Source: Streptomyces sp. ADI95-17
GTDB lineage: Bacteria > Actinomycetota > Actinomycetes > Streptomycetales > Streptomycetaceae
Direction: 5' to 3'
Assembly: GCF_003846175.1 (NCBI RefSeq)
Contig: NZ_ML123054.1
Span: 29,797 to 93,796, forward strand
DNA: 64,000 nt
In this document: piece after piece, positions 9,601 through 17,580 of the stretch
How the letters are laid out: each line of letters begins with the position of its first letter
Position numbering within the stretch: the first letter of the stretch is position 1
The notes under the pieces: model-generated
Told to the model about the DNA's origin: nothing
The model's input: the letters and a program-made list of their open reading frames with translations, nothing else
Database searches by the model: none
Position numbers and translations under genes: made by a program

Positions 9601-10218
9601 TCCCCCCGCAACGACCTGTTCCACGCCCCGGACCGGACCAAGGTCGCCGCCGCGGTACGCGAACGGCTCGCCCTCCCCGAGGGCAAGCGGATCGTGCTGT
9701 ACGCGCCGACCGTGCGGGAGGACCAGCCACGCGGCGGCGGCCGGTACGCCCTCGACCTCCGGCTCGACCTGGCCGTCGCCGAACGCGAACTCGGCGACGA
9801 CACCGTGCTACTGGTGCGCCGCCACCCCCTGGTGACCGGCCGCCTCCCGGACAGCGGCAGCGGCTTCGTCCGGGACGTCTCGCGCTACGGCGACGCCGGC
9901 GAGCTGATGCTGATCAGCGACGCCCTGGTCACCGACTACTCCTCGCTGATGTTCGACTTCGCCCGGACCGGCCGCCCGATGCTCTTCCACACCTACGACC
10001 TGGCGCACCACCGCGACACCCTGGGCGGCTTCTGCTTCGACTTCGAGGCCCGCGCCCCCGGCCCGCTGATCCCCGGTTCCGCCGGTCTCGTGGAGGCGCT
10101 GCGCGATCCGGAGCGGGCCACCGCGGGACACGCGCAGGCGTACGAGGCGTTCCGCCGGGACTTCTGCGACCTGGACGACGGGCACGCGGCGGCCGGCGTG
10201 GTCGACCGAATGCTGTAA
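6670..10218 (+). CDS. Bifunctional GT2 glycosyltransferase / CDP-glycerol glycerophosphotransferase (TagF-like), second intact copy
   Basis: 1182 residues from ATG 6670 (MPPRLSVVVPVHNVELHL); a GTG at 6661 is an alternative start. Order of parts: GT2 domain (VDDGSTDDS, ADGDD in place of DSDD, HEDIP), a beta-rich middle of about 450 residues, and a C-terminal TagF GT-B domain with QTWHGTPLKRIGL, YAPTVRED, LVRRHP and the complete TDYSSLMFDF. It is colinear and clearly homologous with the gene at 2077-5613, though the two face opposite ways with the collapsed copy between them. Expected role: building or modifying a teichoic-acid-like polymer before export by the TagGH-type transporter. Acceptor and polyol (glycerol or ribitol) cannot be read from sequence. 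Confidence 0.92.
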   Translation: MPPRLSVVVPVHNVELHLTDCLKSLAEQTMADLEVVMVDDGSTDDSAALAAAFAGQDGRFRLVSQENGGLGHARNTGVRNCDPGARHLAFADGDDVLPPRAYELLVGALDETGSDLASGNVLRLRTGGRLQQSPDFRKPMATTRLRTHISRDWDLVADRIACNKVFRRSFWDEHAFAFPVGALHEDIPVVLPAHFLARSVDVLKDPVYHWRERPGSVTTRRAVVRGVQDRVSHVLGVCAFLDEHRDAADKRRYEAHVLANDLWYFMEALPDGDEEYRRAFVTYANEFTDQVDPAVLDALPLRLRLMWHLVRERRTGELLDLLALDRSEPGAFTVRGVRRRSASYPALTRPVPRSVLRVGERDLPLTARLRDAHWQDGRLHLKGYAYIRNLPAGSRAAEFRAGWLRAGRRHMVPLRLRTTVEPEATARSRQSLHDYDRSGFETVVDPARLRIDPVAGPERLTWRLEIGIAGHGMLRRSGLSTDEAAAPPPVHRPDGDHRIVPAFEGGRLVLHAERIDARFETHRAGDTGDGTATVVIDGMIRDRLGNGPLRLALTHHPSGTTFDRPVTVHEGAVPSAAGWRRFTADIPLGAFADARPDADEGAARAQVPYSLHLVGPDGRRTPVDVPGPVLPGRYPLAGSGDERRELGLTTGSRGNLLISDRPVQPAVDLATWTGDGQLLLQGTFPGPTETPVDLVARHSGHGEEAVLPLTFSGAAGARRFRAALRPDAVESPGGKLPLGQGDWYFFLRERGARDEADDAALRIPAAAHRTLPTARTLGGRTYTVERRFHDQLLINSAPVLPAAERGPRGRRLLREGYRARRTAPLRDTVLYSSFDGRQYSDSPRAVHEEIARRGAELVHLWVVSDQQTRIPAGATAVEHGSAAWHEALARSRYVVTNTQLPEWFERREGQCVVQTWHGTPLKRIGLDLAGTARADAAHLATIERRARQWSFLLSPNSFSTPVLRRSFGYPGEILECGSPRNDLFHAPDRTKVAAAVRERLALPEGKRIVLYAPTVREDQPRGGGRYALDLRLDLAVAERELGDDTVLLVRRHPLVTGRLPDSGSGFVRDVSRYGDAGELMLISDALVTDYSSLMFDFARTGRPMLFHTYDLAHHRDTLGGFCFDFEARAPGPLIPGSAGLVEALRDPERATAGHAQAYEAFRRDFCDLDDGHAAAGVVDRML

Positions 10219-10371
10219 TCCGCACCGCCCGGCCGTGCCGCTTCCGGCCGGGCAATTCCCTTCCGCTGCCGCGCACTCCCTGAACCGTTCGAGTGATTCA
10301 GGGATACGAATGTTTGCGCGGCTGCGTGAAATATTCGAGTAATGGTCCATCTAAGTGTGGCCATCGGTGCG

Positions 10372-10399
10372 TTGCTCGGCGCCCTCGGGTTGCTACGTT
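10372..10399 (+). promoter_or_regulatory. Candidate promoter for the GT-C gene
   Basis: TTGCTC at 10372-10377 and TACGTT at 10394-10399 are separated by 16 bp and end 8 nt before ATG 10408. This predicts a leaderless transcript and decides the start codon against the in-frame ATG at 10342. Confidence 0.45.
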
Positions 10400-10407
10400 C
10401 TGTTTTC

Positions 10408-11649
10408 ATGGGTATCCGAATGCGATGCGAAACCTGGAACGTGTCACGCGCAAGGGCGGTGGTGATCATTGCCGCCGCCGCGGGTCTTATCACCCGAATG
10501 CTGATCGCGGCGAATATGCCGGGCCCGGCCGATGTGCGAATCTTTCACGGTTTCGCAAAGGCGATCGTGCGTTACGGGCCCATTCGGATTTACGAACAGC
10601 CGCTGCCGGGACTGCCCGTCTACAACCATCCGCCACTGGCCGGCTGGATGCTTCTCGGGCTGAATGAACTCTCCGAACTCGGCATCCCCTTCGGCACGTT
10701 GATCAGATCGCCCGCCTCGATCGCCGACTTCTTCTGTGCGATCGTCGTCTTCGAGATCGTGCGCCGCCGCGGTCCGCTCGGCGCCGCCGTCGCCTGCGGC
10801 GTGGGCGTGGCAGCCAGCCCCGTACTGATCGCCACCTCCGGATATCACGGCAACACCGACGCGGTCGCGATCACCTTCGCCCTGGCCGCCGCCCATCTCC
10901 TCGTGGACCGCAGGGCGCCGCTGGCCGCCGGGGTGGCCGCCGCGCTGTCGATCAGCGTCAAGTTCATCCCCGTGGTGGTGATCCCGGCGCTGTTCCTGGT
11001 CGCGCTGCGGGCCGGCCGGCCGGCGCTCGTCCGCTTCTCCGCCGGGTTCGCGGCCCTGATCGCCCTCGTCTGGGGGCCGGTCCTGCTGACCGTTCCGCAG
11101 AACCTCAAGGAGAACGTCCTGGAGTACGCGGGCGGCGGCTACCGCCTCTGGGGGCTCGTCCGGTTCGCCGACCTGTTCGGCCTGCCCGAGTCCTTCATCA
11201 CCTACATCGAGGGCGACGGCCACTTCCTCTTCGTACTGGCCTGTGCGGCGGCCGGGGTCTGGCTCGCCCGGCTGCGGCCCGCGCAGCTGCCGGTCGTCGT
11301 CGCCGTCACGATGAGCCTCCTGCTGCTGCTCTCCACCGCCTCCGCGCTCCAGTACCTCACCTGGGCCGCCGCCGGACTGTTCGTCGTCGGCTTCTGGGAG
11401 GGCGCCGCGTACAGCTGCCTGCTCGGGCTGACGGCGGTCCTCGGGTACCAGGGGCGCTCCGCCGTGCACTGGAGCGAAACGGTGCTGCTGCTCGCCGAGT
11501 TGGGCTGGTTGGTTCTTGCCGCGGGCCTGGTCAGCGGAGTCCGCAAGATCCTCGCTGCCCGGCCGGAGCCGCCCACCGGGCCCCCCGCCGGGCCGGCCCC
11601 GGTCGCGGCGTCCTGCGCCGGGCAGCGCGCCGGCTGCGCCGTCAACTGA
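10408..11649 (+). CDS. Polytopic membrane glycosyltransferase (GT-C fold, polyprenyl-phosphate-sugar dependent)
   Basis: About 413 residues with ten or more hydrophobic helices and a short Pro-rich cytosolic tail. An early outer-face loop has the acidic motif PADVRIFHGFAKAI followed by VYNHPPLAGW, a signature of GT-C enzymes of the GT87/ALG6-like type that take sugar from a polyprenyl-phosphate carrier. The promoter-like element just upstream supports ATG 10408. Immediately downstream are a polyprenyl-phosphate glycosyl synthase-methyltransferase fusion and a small multidrug-resistance-fold protein, so the three genes look like donor synthesis, flipping and extracytoplasmic transfer. Acceptor unknown; wall polymer, arabinogalactan-like glycan or glycoprotein are all possible. 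Confidence 0.82.
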   Translation: MGIRMRCETWNVSRARAVVIIAAAAGLITRMLIAANMPGPADVRIFHGFAKAIVRYGPIRIYEQPLPGLPVYNHPPLAGWMLLGLNELSELGIPFGTLIRSPASIADFFCAIVVFEIVRRRGPLGAAVACGVGVAASPVLIATSGYHGNTDAVAITFALAAAHLLVDRRAPLAAGVAAALSISVKFIPVVVIPALFLVALRAGRPALVRFSAGFAALIALVWGPVLLTVPQNLKENVLEYAGGGYRLWGLVRFADLFGLPESFITYIEGDGHFLFVLACAAAGVWLARLRPAQLPVVVAVTMSLLLLLSTASALQYLTWAAAGLFVVGFWEGAAYSCLLGLTAVLGYQGRSAVHWSETVLLLAELGWLVLAAGLVSGVRKILAARPEPPTGPPAGPAPVAASCAGQRAGCAVN

Positions 11650-11659
11650 CCCTCCCCGC

Positions 11660-11701
11660 AAGCGCCAGACACCAAGCGCCAGACACCAAGCACCGAGTAC
11701 C
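11660..11701 (+). repeat. 14-bp tandem repeat, three units
   Basis: AAGCGCCAGACACC occurs twice exactly (11660-11673, 11674-11687), followed by a degenerate third unit (11688-11701). It fills the gap between the GT-C gene and the GT2-methyltransferase gene. No function is visible. Confidence 0.85.
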
Positions 11702-11723
11702 GAGCGCAACTGGAGAACGCCCC

Positions 11724-13238
11724 GTGAAGGAAAGCCCGAGCCCCAGGATCGGCATCCTGGTGGTCGCGTACAACGCCGAGACGACGCTGGAGAGGACCCT
11801 CGACCGCATTCCGGAGGACTTCCGGTCCAAGGTCGCCGAAATCCTCATTCTCGACGACGCGAGCCATGACGCGACCTTCACCGCGGGCTGCCGCTGGTCG
11901 CAGACGGAGGGAATGCCGCGGACCGTGGTGATGCGGCACACCAAGAACCTCGGATACGGCGGAAACCAGAAGGCCGGATACGCGCTGGCCGCCGAGCACG
12001 GACTCGACATCGTCGTGCTGCTGCACGGCGACGGACAGTACGCCCCGGAATTCCTGCCCGACATGGTCGCACCGATCGAACGCGGCGAATGCGAGGCCGT
12101 CTTCGGGTCACGGATGATGAAATCCGGATCCGCGCTCAAGGGCGGCATGCCGATGTACAAATGGCTCGGCAACCGCATTCTCACCCGCGTGGAGAACGCC
12201 CTCCTCGGATCACAGCTCACCGAATTCCACTCCGGATACCGCGCCTACAGCGTCGCGGCGCTCAAGAAGCTGCCGATCCACCGGAACACCGACGCGTTCG
12301 ACTTCGACACCCAGATCATCGTCCAGCTGCTCAACGAGGGGATGCGGATCAAGGAGATCCCCGTCCCCACCTACTACGGCGACGAGATCTGCTACGTCAA
12401 CGGCATGAAGTACGCGAAGGACGTCGTCAAGGACGTCCTCGAATACCGGCTCGCCGTCAAGGGATTCGGCACCTGCGGCTGGATCCCCAAGCCCGTCGAG
12501 TACGCGTTCAAGGAGGGCGACGGCTCCTCGCACTCCGTCATCCTGGAGAAGATGCGCAGCCTCCCGCCCGGCCGGGTCCTCGACCTCGGCTGCTCCGGCG
12601 GACTGTTCGCCCAGCGCCTCGAAGCACTCGGCCACGAGGTCACCGGCGTGGACTACGTCGAGGTCCCCGGCGTACGCGAGAAGTGCACCCGCTTCCACCT
12701 CGCCAACCTGGAGGAGGGACTGCCGGTCGAGATCGGCGTCGACTACGACTACGTGGTCGCCGGCGACGTCATCGAGCACCTCTCCCGCCCCGAGCGGGTG
12801 CTCGCCGAGGTCGCCGAGGTGCTGCGGCCCGGCGGTCATGTGCTGCTCTCCGTACCGAACTTCAGCCACTGGTACTCACGGCTGCGGGTGGCGCTCGGAG
12901 TCTTCGGCTACGACCGGCGCGGCATCCTCGACGAAACGCATCTGCGCTTCTTCACCCGGGCCAGCCTGCGCCGCACGGTCCGGGACGCGGGCTACGACGT
13001 CCTGCACATCGCGTCGACCGGGGCCCCGTTCTGGGCGCTGCTCGGCGGGGGACCGCTCCCCGCGGTCCTGGGCGGAGTGTCGAAGCTGCTCACCCGGATC
13101 CGGCCGACGCTGTTCGGCTATCAGCACGTCGCACTGCTCACACCGCATGCGGCCGAGACGATCATCGCTGGAGAGCACGTCGATGTACAGGACATCCTCA
13201 ACCGACAGTACGTCCATGCCGACCGGGTCGGCGTCTGA
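11724..13238 (+). CDS. Fused polyprenyl-phosphate glycosyltransferase (DPM1-like GT2) and SAM methyltransferase
   Basis: 504 residues. Residues 1-250 are a GT2 domain of the dolichyl/polyprenyl-phosphate mannosyl synthase type (GILVVAYNAETTLERTL, ILDDASHD, LLHGDGQYAPE with the DxD-like DGD, HSGYRAYS). Residues from about 270 form a class I methyltransferase with motif I VLDLGCSGG, a VDYVE acidic loop, GDVIEHLSRPERVL and a LRPGGHVLLSVPN strand. The GT2 half should load a sugar onto undecaprenyl-phosphate. The methyltransferase half has no assigned substrate; O-methylation of the same sugar is the natural inference. The SMR-like gene starts inside its 3' end (ATG 13183), so translation is coupled. 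Confidence 0.85.
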   Translation: MKESPSPRIGILVVAYNAETTLERTLDRIPEDFRSKVAEILILDDASHDATFTAGCRWSQTEGMPRTVVMRHTKNLGYGGNQKAGYALAAEHGLDIVVLLHGDGQYAPEFLPDMVAPIERGECEAVFGSRMMKSGSALKGGMPMYKWLGNRILTRVENALLGSQLTEFHSGYRAYSVAALKKLPIHRNTDAFDFDTQIIVQLLNEGMRIKEIPVPTYYGDEICYVNGMKYAKDVVKDVLEYRLAVKGFGTCGWIPKPVEYAFKEGDGSSHSVILEKMRSLPPGRVLDLGCSGGLFAQRLEALGHEVTGVDYVEVPGVREKCTRFHLANLEEGLPVEIGVDYDYVVAGDVIEHLSRPERVLAEVAEVLRPGGHVLLSVPNFSHWYSRLRVALGVFGYDRRGILDETHLRFFTRASLRRTVRDAGYDVLHIASTGAPFWALLGGGPLPAVLGGVSKLLTRIRPTLFGYQHVALLTPHAAETIIAGEHVDVQDILNRQYVHADRVGV

Positions 13239-13683
13239 GGCCGCCGTCCCCCGTCCCACCCCCGCCCCGGAGCCGGAATCCGCGGGCGCCGCAGTCAGGA
13301 GCAAGGTCTTGACCCTCCCCAGTCTGATGCTGCTGCTGTTCGCCGTGTTCTCCTCGGCGGGCGGCCAGATCATGCTCAAGCACGGGATGAAGGGCGCGGC
13401 CGCCGCCGCGGGGCACGGCGGCGGATCCGTCGCGATCCGCGCCGCGACCAGCCCCTGGGTCGTCCTGGGTCTGGTGGTCTTCGCGGTGTCGGCCCTGGCC
13501 TGGATGGCGACCCTGGCCAAGGTGCCGCTGTCCATCGCTTACCCGTTCAACGCCCTCGGGTATCTGCTGATCGTGCTGGCCGGGGCGACCGTGCTGCACG
13601 AACGGACCTCGATGTGGACCTGGGGCGGCTCGCTGCTCGTGGTCATCGGCCTCGTCACGGTGATGGCGGGCCAGCAACGCTGA
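13183..13683 (+). CDS. Small four-helix EamA/SMR-type membrane protein, probable lipid-linked sugar flippase (ArnE/ArnF-like)
   Basis: 166 residues: a Ser/Thr/Pro-rich cytosolic N-terminus of about 45 residues, then four hydrophobic helices, with motifs AGGQIMLKHGMK after helix 1 and YPFNALGYLLIVLAG in helix 3, as in EmrE/EamA half-transporters. GGAG 9 nt before ATG 13183 supports a start overlapping the previous gene by 56 nt; ATG 13216 lacks such a site. ArnE/ArnF proteins of this size flip undecaprenyl-phosphate-aminosugars, and the genes just upstream make and use polyprenyl-phosphate sugars, so flipping of that donor is a good inference. A drug-efflux role is less likely in this context. 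Confidence 0.75.
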   Translation: MYRTSSTDSTSMPTGSASEAAVPRPTPAPEPESAGAAVRSKVLTLPSLMLLLFAVFSSAGGQIMLKHGMKGAAAAAGHGGGSVAIRAATSPWVVLGLVVFAVSALAWMATLAKVPLSIAYPFNALGYLLIVLAGATVLHERTSMWTWGGSLLVVIGLVTVMAGQQR

Positions 13684-13746
13684 CGGCGCCGCCGCCGGAC
13701 CGGCCCTCTGGCCCGTCCGACGGCGGCACCGCCTCGCTGCACTCGC

Positions 13747-14658
13747 TTACTTCACCGCGCCCGCCATCACGCCGGAGACGAACTGGCGCTGGAAGGCGAA
13801 GAAGACCGCCAGCGGAATCACCATCGACACGAAGGCGCCGGGCGCCAGCACGTCGATGTTGTTGCCGAACTGCCGTACCTGCTGCTGCAGGGCCACCGTG
13901 ATCGGCGGGGAGCCGGAATCGGCGAAGATCAGCGCCACCAGCATGTCGTTCCACACCCAGAGGAACTGGAAGATGCCGAGCGAGGCGATCGCCGGACCGC
14001 CCAGCGGCATCACGACCCGGGTGAAGAGACGGATCTCGCCCGCCCCGTCGAGCCGGGCCGCCTCCAGCAGCTCCCTCGGGATCTCCGCGAAGAAGTTCCG
14101 CAGCAGGAAGATCGCGAAGGGCAGACCGAAGGCCGTGTGGAAGATGATCACGCCGAAGGTCGTCTCGAAGATCCCGACCGCACCGAACAGCTTGGAGACC
14201 GGGACCAGGGCGACCTGCACCGGGACCACCAGCAGCCCCACGACCACCAGGAACCACCAGTCGCGGCCGGGGAACTCCATCCAGGCGAAGGCGTATCCGG
14301 CCAGTGAGCCGATCACGACGACCAGCAGGGTCGCCGGAACGGTGATCATGACCGTGCTGAGGAGGGAGTGGGTGATCGTCGGATTGTCGAGCAGCCGGGA
14401 GTAGTTGTCGAAGGTGAGCTCGGACGGGGCCGTGAACACCTTCCACCAGCCGGTTGCCGCGATGTCGTCCGCGCCGCGCAGCGAGGACAGCAGCAGACCG
14501 ATCGTCGGCATCAGCCAGAACAGGGCCACCAGGACGAGGAAGATCCGCATCGCACCGCCGCCGGCGCGGGCGGCGAGCCGTGCGCCGAGGGACCGCTCGG
14601 CCTTCACCGGAGCACTGCCGGCCGGTGTGCTCGTGGCCGTGGTCGACGCTGTAGTCAT
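13747..14658 (-). CDS. Carbohydrate ABC transporter permease (MalG family)
   Basis: 303 residues, six membrane helices and the EAA loop (ELLEAARLDGAGEIRLFTRV) that docks the ATPase. ATG 14658 overlaps the stop of the preceding permease as ATGA and has AGGAGG about 8 nt upstream. It is the last gene of the leftward binding protein-MalF-MalG operon. No ATPase gene is present here, as is common in Streptomyces, where a shared MsiK-type ATPase serves many sugar importers. The C-terminus RQFVSGVMAGAVK is typical of the family. Substrate unknown. Confidence 0.93.
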   Translation of the reverse strand: MTTASTTATSTPAGSAPVKAERSLGARLAARAGGGAMRIFLVLVALFWLMPTIGLLLSSLRGADDIAATGWWKVFTAPSELTFDNYSRLLDNPTITHSLLSTVMITVPATLLVVVIGSLAGYAFAWMEFPGRDWWFLVVVGLLVVPVQVALVPVSKLFGAVGIFETTFGVIIFHTAFGLPFAIFLLRNFFAEIPRELLEAARLDGAGEIRLFTRVVMPLGGPAIASLGIFQFLWVWNDMLVALIFADSGSPPITVALQQQVRQFGNNIDVLAPGAFVSMVIPLAVFFAFQRQFVSGVMAGAVK

Positions 14659-16073
14659 CGGCGCCCCTCCTTCCGGATCCGGCGGATGTTGACGTACATC
14701 ACCGGGAGTACCAGCAGCAACAGGAGTACGGCGATGGCGCTGCCGATCCCGAGGTCCGCGTCCGTGCCGAACGAGGACCGGTAGAGCTGGAGCGCCAGCA
14801 CGTTCGCGTCGTCCTGCGAGGAACCCGGCGCGATGATGAAGACCAGGTCGAAGATCTTCAGCACGTTGATCATCAGCGTGACCAGCACCACCACGAGCAC
14901 GGGCGCGAGCATCGGCACCGTGATCCGGCGGAACACCTGCCACTCGTTCGCGCCGTCCACCCGGGCCGCTTCGAGCAGTTCACGCGGCAGCCCCGCGAGC
15001 CCCGCCGCGATCAGCACCATCGCGAACCCGGCCCACATCCAGACGTAGGAACCGATGATCCCGGGGGTGACCAGCGTCGGGCCGAGCCACTCGACCCCGT
15101 TGTACGGCTCCTTGAAGTTCGAGGCGGGGAGCCGGAGCGCGGCACCGTCCGCCGACGCGGGCAGCGTGAACGTACCGTCCGCCGCCGCCGTCGCCGACGC
15201 GACGACCTTGCCGTCCTTGACCGCCTCGACCTCGATGCCCTTGAGCCCCAGCTCCTTGGCGTCGATGACGTTGGGCTTGCCGCCACCGCCCTTGGTGAAG
15301 TCCAGCCACGCGGTGCCGGAGATCTTCCCGTCCCCGGCCGTGGCGGCCTTCGCGGGCTTCGCGTCCTTCGGCATGTTCGCCGGGATCACACCGACCAGCG
15401 GCAGCTGCACCGGCTGCCCGGCCCGTACCGGCGCCTTGGTGACGAACGAGCCGCCGGGGCCCGCCTTGAGCGGGTGGACGGGCAGCGGGTGCGCCTTCGG
15501 GTAGCCCGCCGACTCGTTGAACGTGTCGTGCACACCCACCCATACGGCGTTGGCGACCCCGCGCTCCGGGGCGGCGTCGTACACCAGCCGGAAGATGATG
15601 CCGGCGGCGAGCATGGAGATCGCCATCGGCATGAAGACCACCAGCTTGAACGCCGTGCCCCAGCGGATCCGCTCGGTCAGCACCGCGAAGATCAGCCCGA
15701 GGGCCGTGGAGACCGTGGGCGCGAGCACCACCCAGATCGCGTTGTTCTTGACCGCTGTACGGATGGTGTCGTCCGTGAACAGCGCCTTGTAGTTGTCGAG
15801 TCCGGCGAAGCCCGTACCCGCCTGGTCGAAGAACGACCGGTAGACGGAGTACACGATCGGATAGACCACGAGCGCGCCCAGCAGCACCAGCGCGGGTGCC
15901 AGGAAGAGGGCGGCGAAGAACCGGCGGGTGCCGGTCACGCTCCTGCGGCTGCGTCCCGCGCCGCCGGCCGGCGGACCGGACGGCTTCCTGGGCGCGGGCA
16001 CCGACGGCTCCGGGGACGATTGCTTGTCGGCGGGGGGCACCGCGTCGGCGCCCCCCGCTGCGGCTGTCGTCAT
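14655..16073 (-). CDS. Carbohydrate ABC transporter permease (MalF family) with a large extracytoplasmic insertion
   Basis: 472 residues, about 150 longer than a usual Gram-positive MalF. After an Ala/Pro-rich N-terminus come three membrane helices (about 52-163). An insertion of about 150 residues (about 170-320) follows, rich in Lys, Gly and Ala with a beta-sandwich-like region (ISGTAWLDFTKGG, GIEVEAVKDGKVVASATA), before the last helices and the EAA loop ELLEAARVDGANEWQVFRR. Its position between TM3 and TM4 matches the periplasmic P2 loop of enteric MalF, which contacts the binding protein. It starts 4 nt after the binding-protein gene and overlaps the next permease by 4 nt. Confidence 0.93.
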   Translation of the reverse strand: MTTAAAGGADAVPPADKQSSPEPSVPAPRKPSGPPAGGAGRSRRSVTGTRRFFAALFLAPALVLLGALVVYPIVYSVYRSFFDQAGTGFAGLDNYKALFTDDTIRTAVKNNAIWVVLAPTVSTALGLIFAVLTERIRWGTAFKLVVFMPMAISMLAAGIIFRLVYDAAPERGVANAVWVGVHDTFNESAGYPKAHPLPVHPLKAGPGGSFVTKAPVRAGQPVQLPLVGVIPANMPKDAKPAKAATAGDGKISGTAWLDFTKGGGGKPNVIDAKELGLKGIEVEAVKDGKVVASATAAADGTFTLPASADGAALRLPASNFKEPYNGVEWLGPTLVTPGIIGSYVWMWAGFAMVLIAAGLAGLPRELLEAARVDGANEWQVFRRITVPMLAPVLVVVLVTLMINVLKIFDLVFIIAPGSSQDDANVLALQLYRSSFGTDADLGIGSAIAVLLLLLVLPVMYVNIRRIRKEGRR

Positions 16074-16077
16074 CCCG

Positions 16078-17439
16078 TCAGCTCTTGTACGCCTTGGCCG
16101 CGTCGGACTCCAGCTTCGCTTGAGTCCCCGCGATGTCCTTCGGGTTCTTCAGGAAGTCCTGGAGGGTCTTCCACTCACCCTTGCCGGGCGTCCCGCCGAA
16201 CGACTGCGGCGCCTGGTCGGACATGTCGAACCGGACGGAGTCACCGGCCGCGACCAGCGCCTTCGCCATCGTGCGCTGCACCTCGTTGGGGTACGCGGTG
16301 GCGTCCAGGCCCTTGTTCGGCGAGATGAACCCGCCCTGCTCGGCCATGATCTGCGCGGCATCGGTCGAGGCCAGCCAGGTCAGCAGCGCCTGGGCGCCCT
16401 TGCCGTCCTTCAGCGCCACCGCGGCGTCGCCACCGGTCACGACGGGGGACTCGGCGCCGACCGCCGGGAACGGGAACACCTTGGCGTCGGTCCCGATCTT
16501 CGCCTTCGTCTGCGCGATGTTGACGCCCACGAAGTCGCCCTCGAAGACCATCGCGGCCTTGGGCTGGTCACCGCCGGTGAAGGTCTGGGTGACCGAGGCC
16601 GGGAACTCCGTCTGCAGCGCGCCGTCGGCGCCGCCCGCGATCAGCGACGGCTTGCCGAAGAGCTCGGCGAGCGTGGTCAGCGCCGCCTTGACGGACGGGT
16701 CCGTCCACTTGATCTTGTGCTGGGCCAGCTGGTCGTACTTCTCCGGACCGGCCTGGGAGAGGTAGATGTTCTCGAACCAGTCGGTGAGGGTCCAGCCGTC
16801 CGCGCCACCGACCGAGACCGGGGTGACACCCGAGGCGGAGACCGTCTCGGCGGTCTTCAGGAAGTCCTTCCAGGTCTTCGGCTCGGCCGCGCCCGCGTTC
16901 TCGAACGCCTTGGCGTTGTACCAGATCAGGGACTTGTTGGCGGCCTTGAAGTACACGCCGTACTGGGTGCCGTCCACCGCGCCCAGGTCCTGCCAGACCT
17001 TCGAGTAGTTCTTTGCCAGCTGGGCCTTGGCCTCCGGACCGACCGGCTTCGCCCACTTCTTCTGCGCGGCCTGCTGGATCGCGCCGACCTGCGGGATCAT
17101 CGCGACGTCCGGCGGCTGACCTCCCGCGATCTTCGTACCGAGGAAGTTGACGATCGGGTCCTGGGCCGGGACGAAGGTGACCTTCGCGCCCGTGCGGTTC
17201 TCGAACTCCTTGAGGACCTTGACGAAGTTGGCCTGTTCGGCACCGGTCCAGACGGCCGCGACCGACAGCTTCTCGCCGTCCAGCTTGGGCAGGGCGACCG
17301 ACGAGCTCTGCTTGCCGCTCCCCGAGCCCTTGTCCGGCTTGTCCTTCCCGCCGCCGTCGTCACTGCAGCCGGTGAGGGCCAGTGCGCCGACAGCGGTGAA
17401 CACCGCGGCGGCCCTGCTGATCCGAAGGGTTGTGCGCAT
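16078..17439 (-). CDS. ABC transporter sugar-binding lipoprotein
   Basis: 453 residues from ATG 17439. The N-terminus is a lipoprotein signal (MRTTLRISRAAAVFTAVGAL then lipobox LTGC) followed by a Gly/Lys/Ser linker and a family 1 extracellular solute-binding fold (LSVAAVWTGAEQANFVKVL, DVAMIPQVG, WYNAKAFENAG). It is the first gene of the leftward sugar-import operon and should capture a mono- or oligosaccharide at the membrane surface. GGGGA precedes the ATG at a suitable distance; upstream in-frame ATG 17457 lies before that site and is not needed. Substrate cannot be told from sequence. Confidence 0.94.
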   Translation of the reverse strand: MRTTLRISRAAAVFTAVGALALTGCSDDGGGKDKPDKGSGSGKQSSSVALPKLDGEKLSVAAVWTGAEQANFVKVLKEFENRTGAKVTFVPAQDPIVNFLGTKIAGGQPPDVAMIPQVGAIQQAAQKKWAKPVGPEAKAQLAKNYSKVWQDLGAVDGTQYGVYFKAANKSLIWYNAKAFENAGAAEPKTWKDFLKTAETVSASGVTPVSVGGADGWTLTDWFENIYLSQAGPEKYDQLAQHKIKWTDPSVKAALTTLAELFGKPSLIAGGADGALQTEFPASVTQTFTGGDQPKAAMVFEGDFVGVNIAQTKAKIGTDAKVFPFPAVGAESPVVTGGDAAVALKDGKGAQALLTWLASTDAAQIMAEQGGFISPNKGLDATAYPNEVQRTMAKALVAAGDSVRFDMSDQAPQSFGGTPGKGEWKTLQDFLKNPKDIAGTQAKLESDAAKAYKS

Positions 17440-17464
17440 TGCTTCCCCGTCTCTCACATCGTTG

Positions 17465-17521
17465 TGTGCGCACAGTCCTACGCCCGCCCCACGGACGCCG
17501 CAATACCGCTTCTCGTGTCAA
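17465..17521 (-). promoter_or_regulatory. Upstream region of the leftward sugar-import operon: palindrome and -35-like hexamer
   Basis: A perfect 10-bp palindrome TGTGCGCACA lies at 17465-17474, 26 bp before the start codon of the binding protein. A consensus TTGACA reads leftward at 17521-17516, but I see no good -10 at 17 bp. The palindrome could be an operator for a sugar-responsive repressor; no regulator gene is adjacent. Confidence 0.3.
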
Positions 17522-17580
17522 CTCCTTGATCGTGATGGGCTCGTGACGTGATGTCAGTGGATGTCCGGACCCGGGCCCGG

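Noticed and set aside
10342..10407. ATG 10342 as start of the GT-C gene
   Set aside because: The region contains a plausible -35/-10 pair for ATG 10408 and has no ribosome site.
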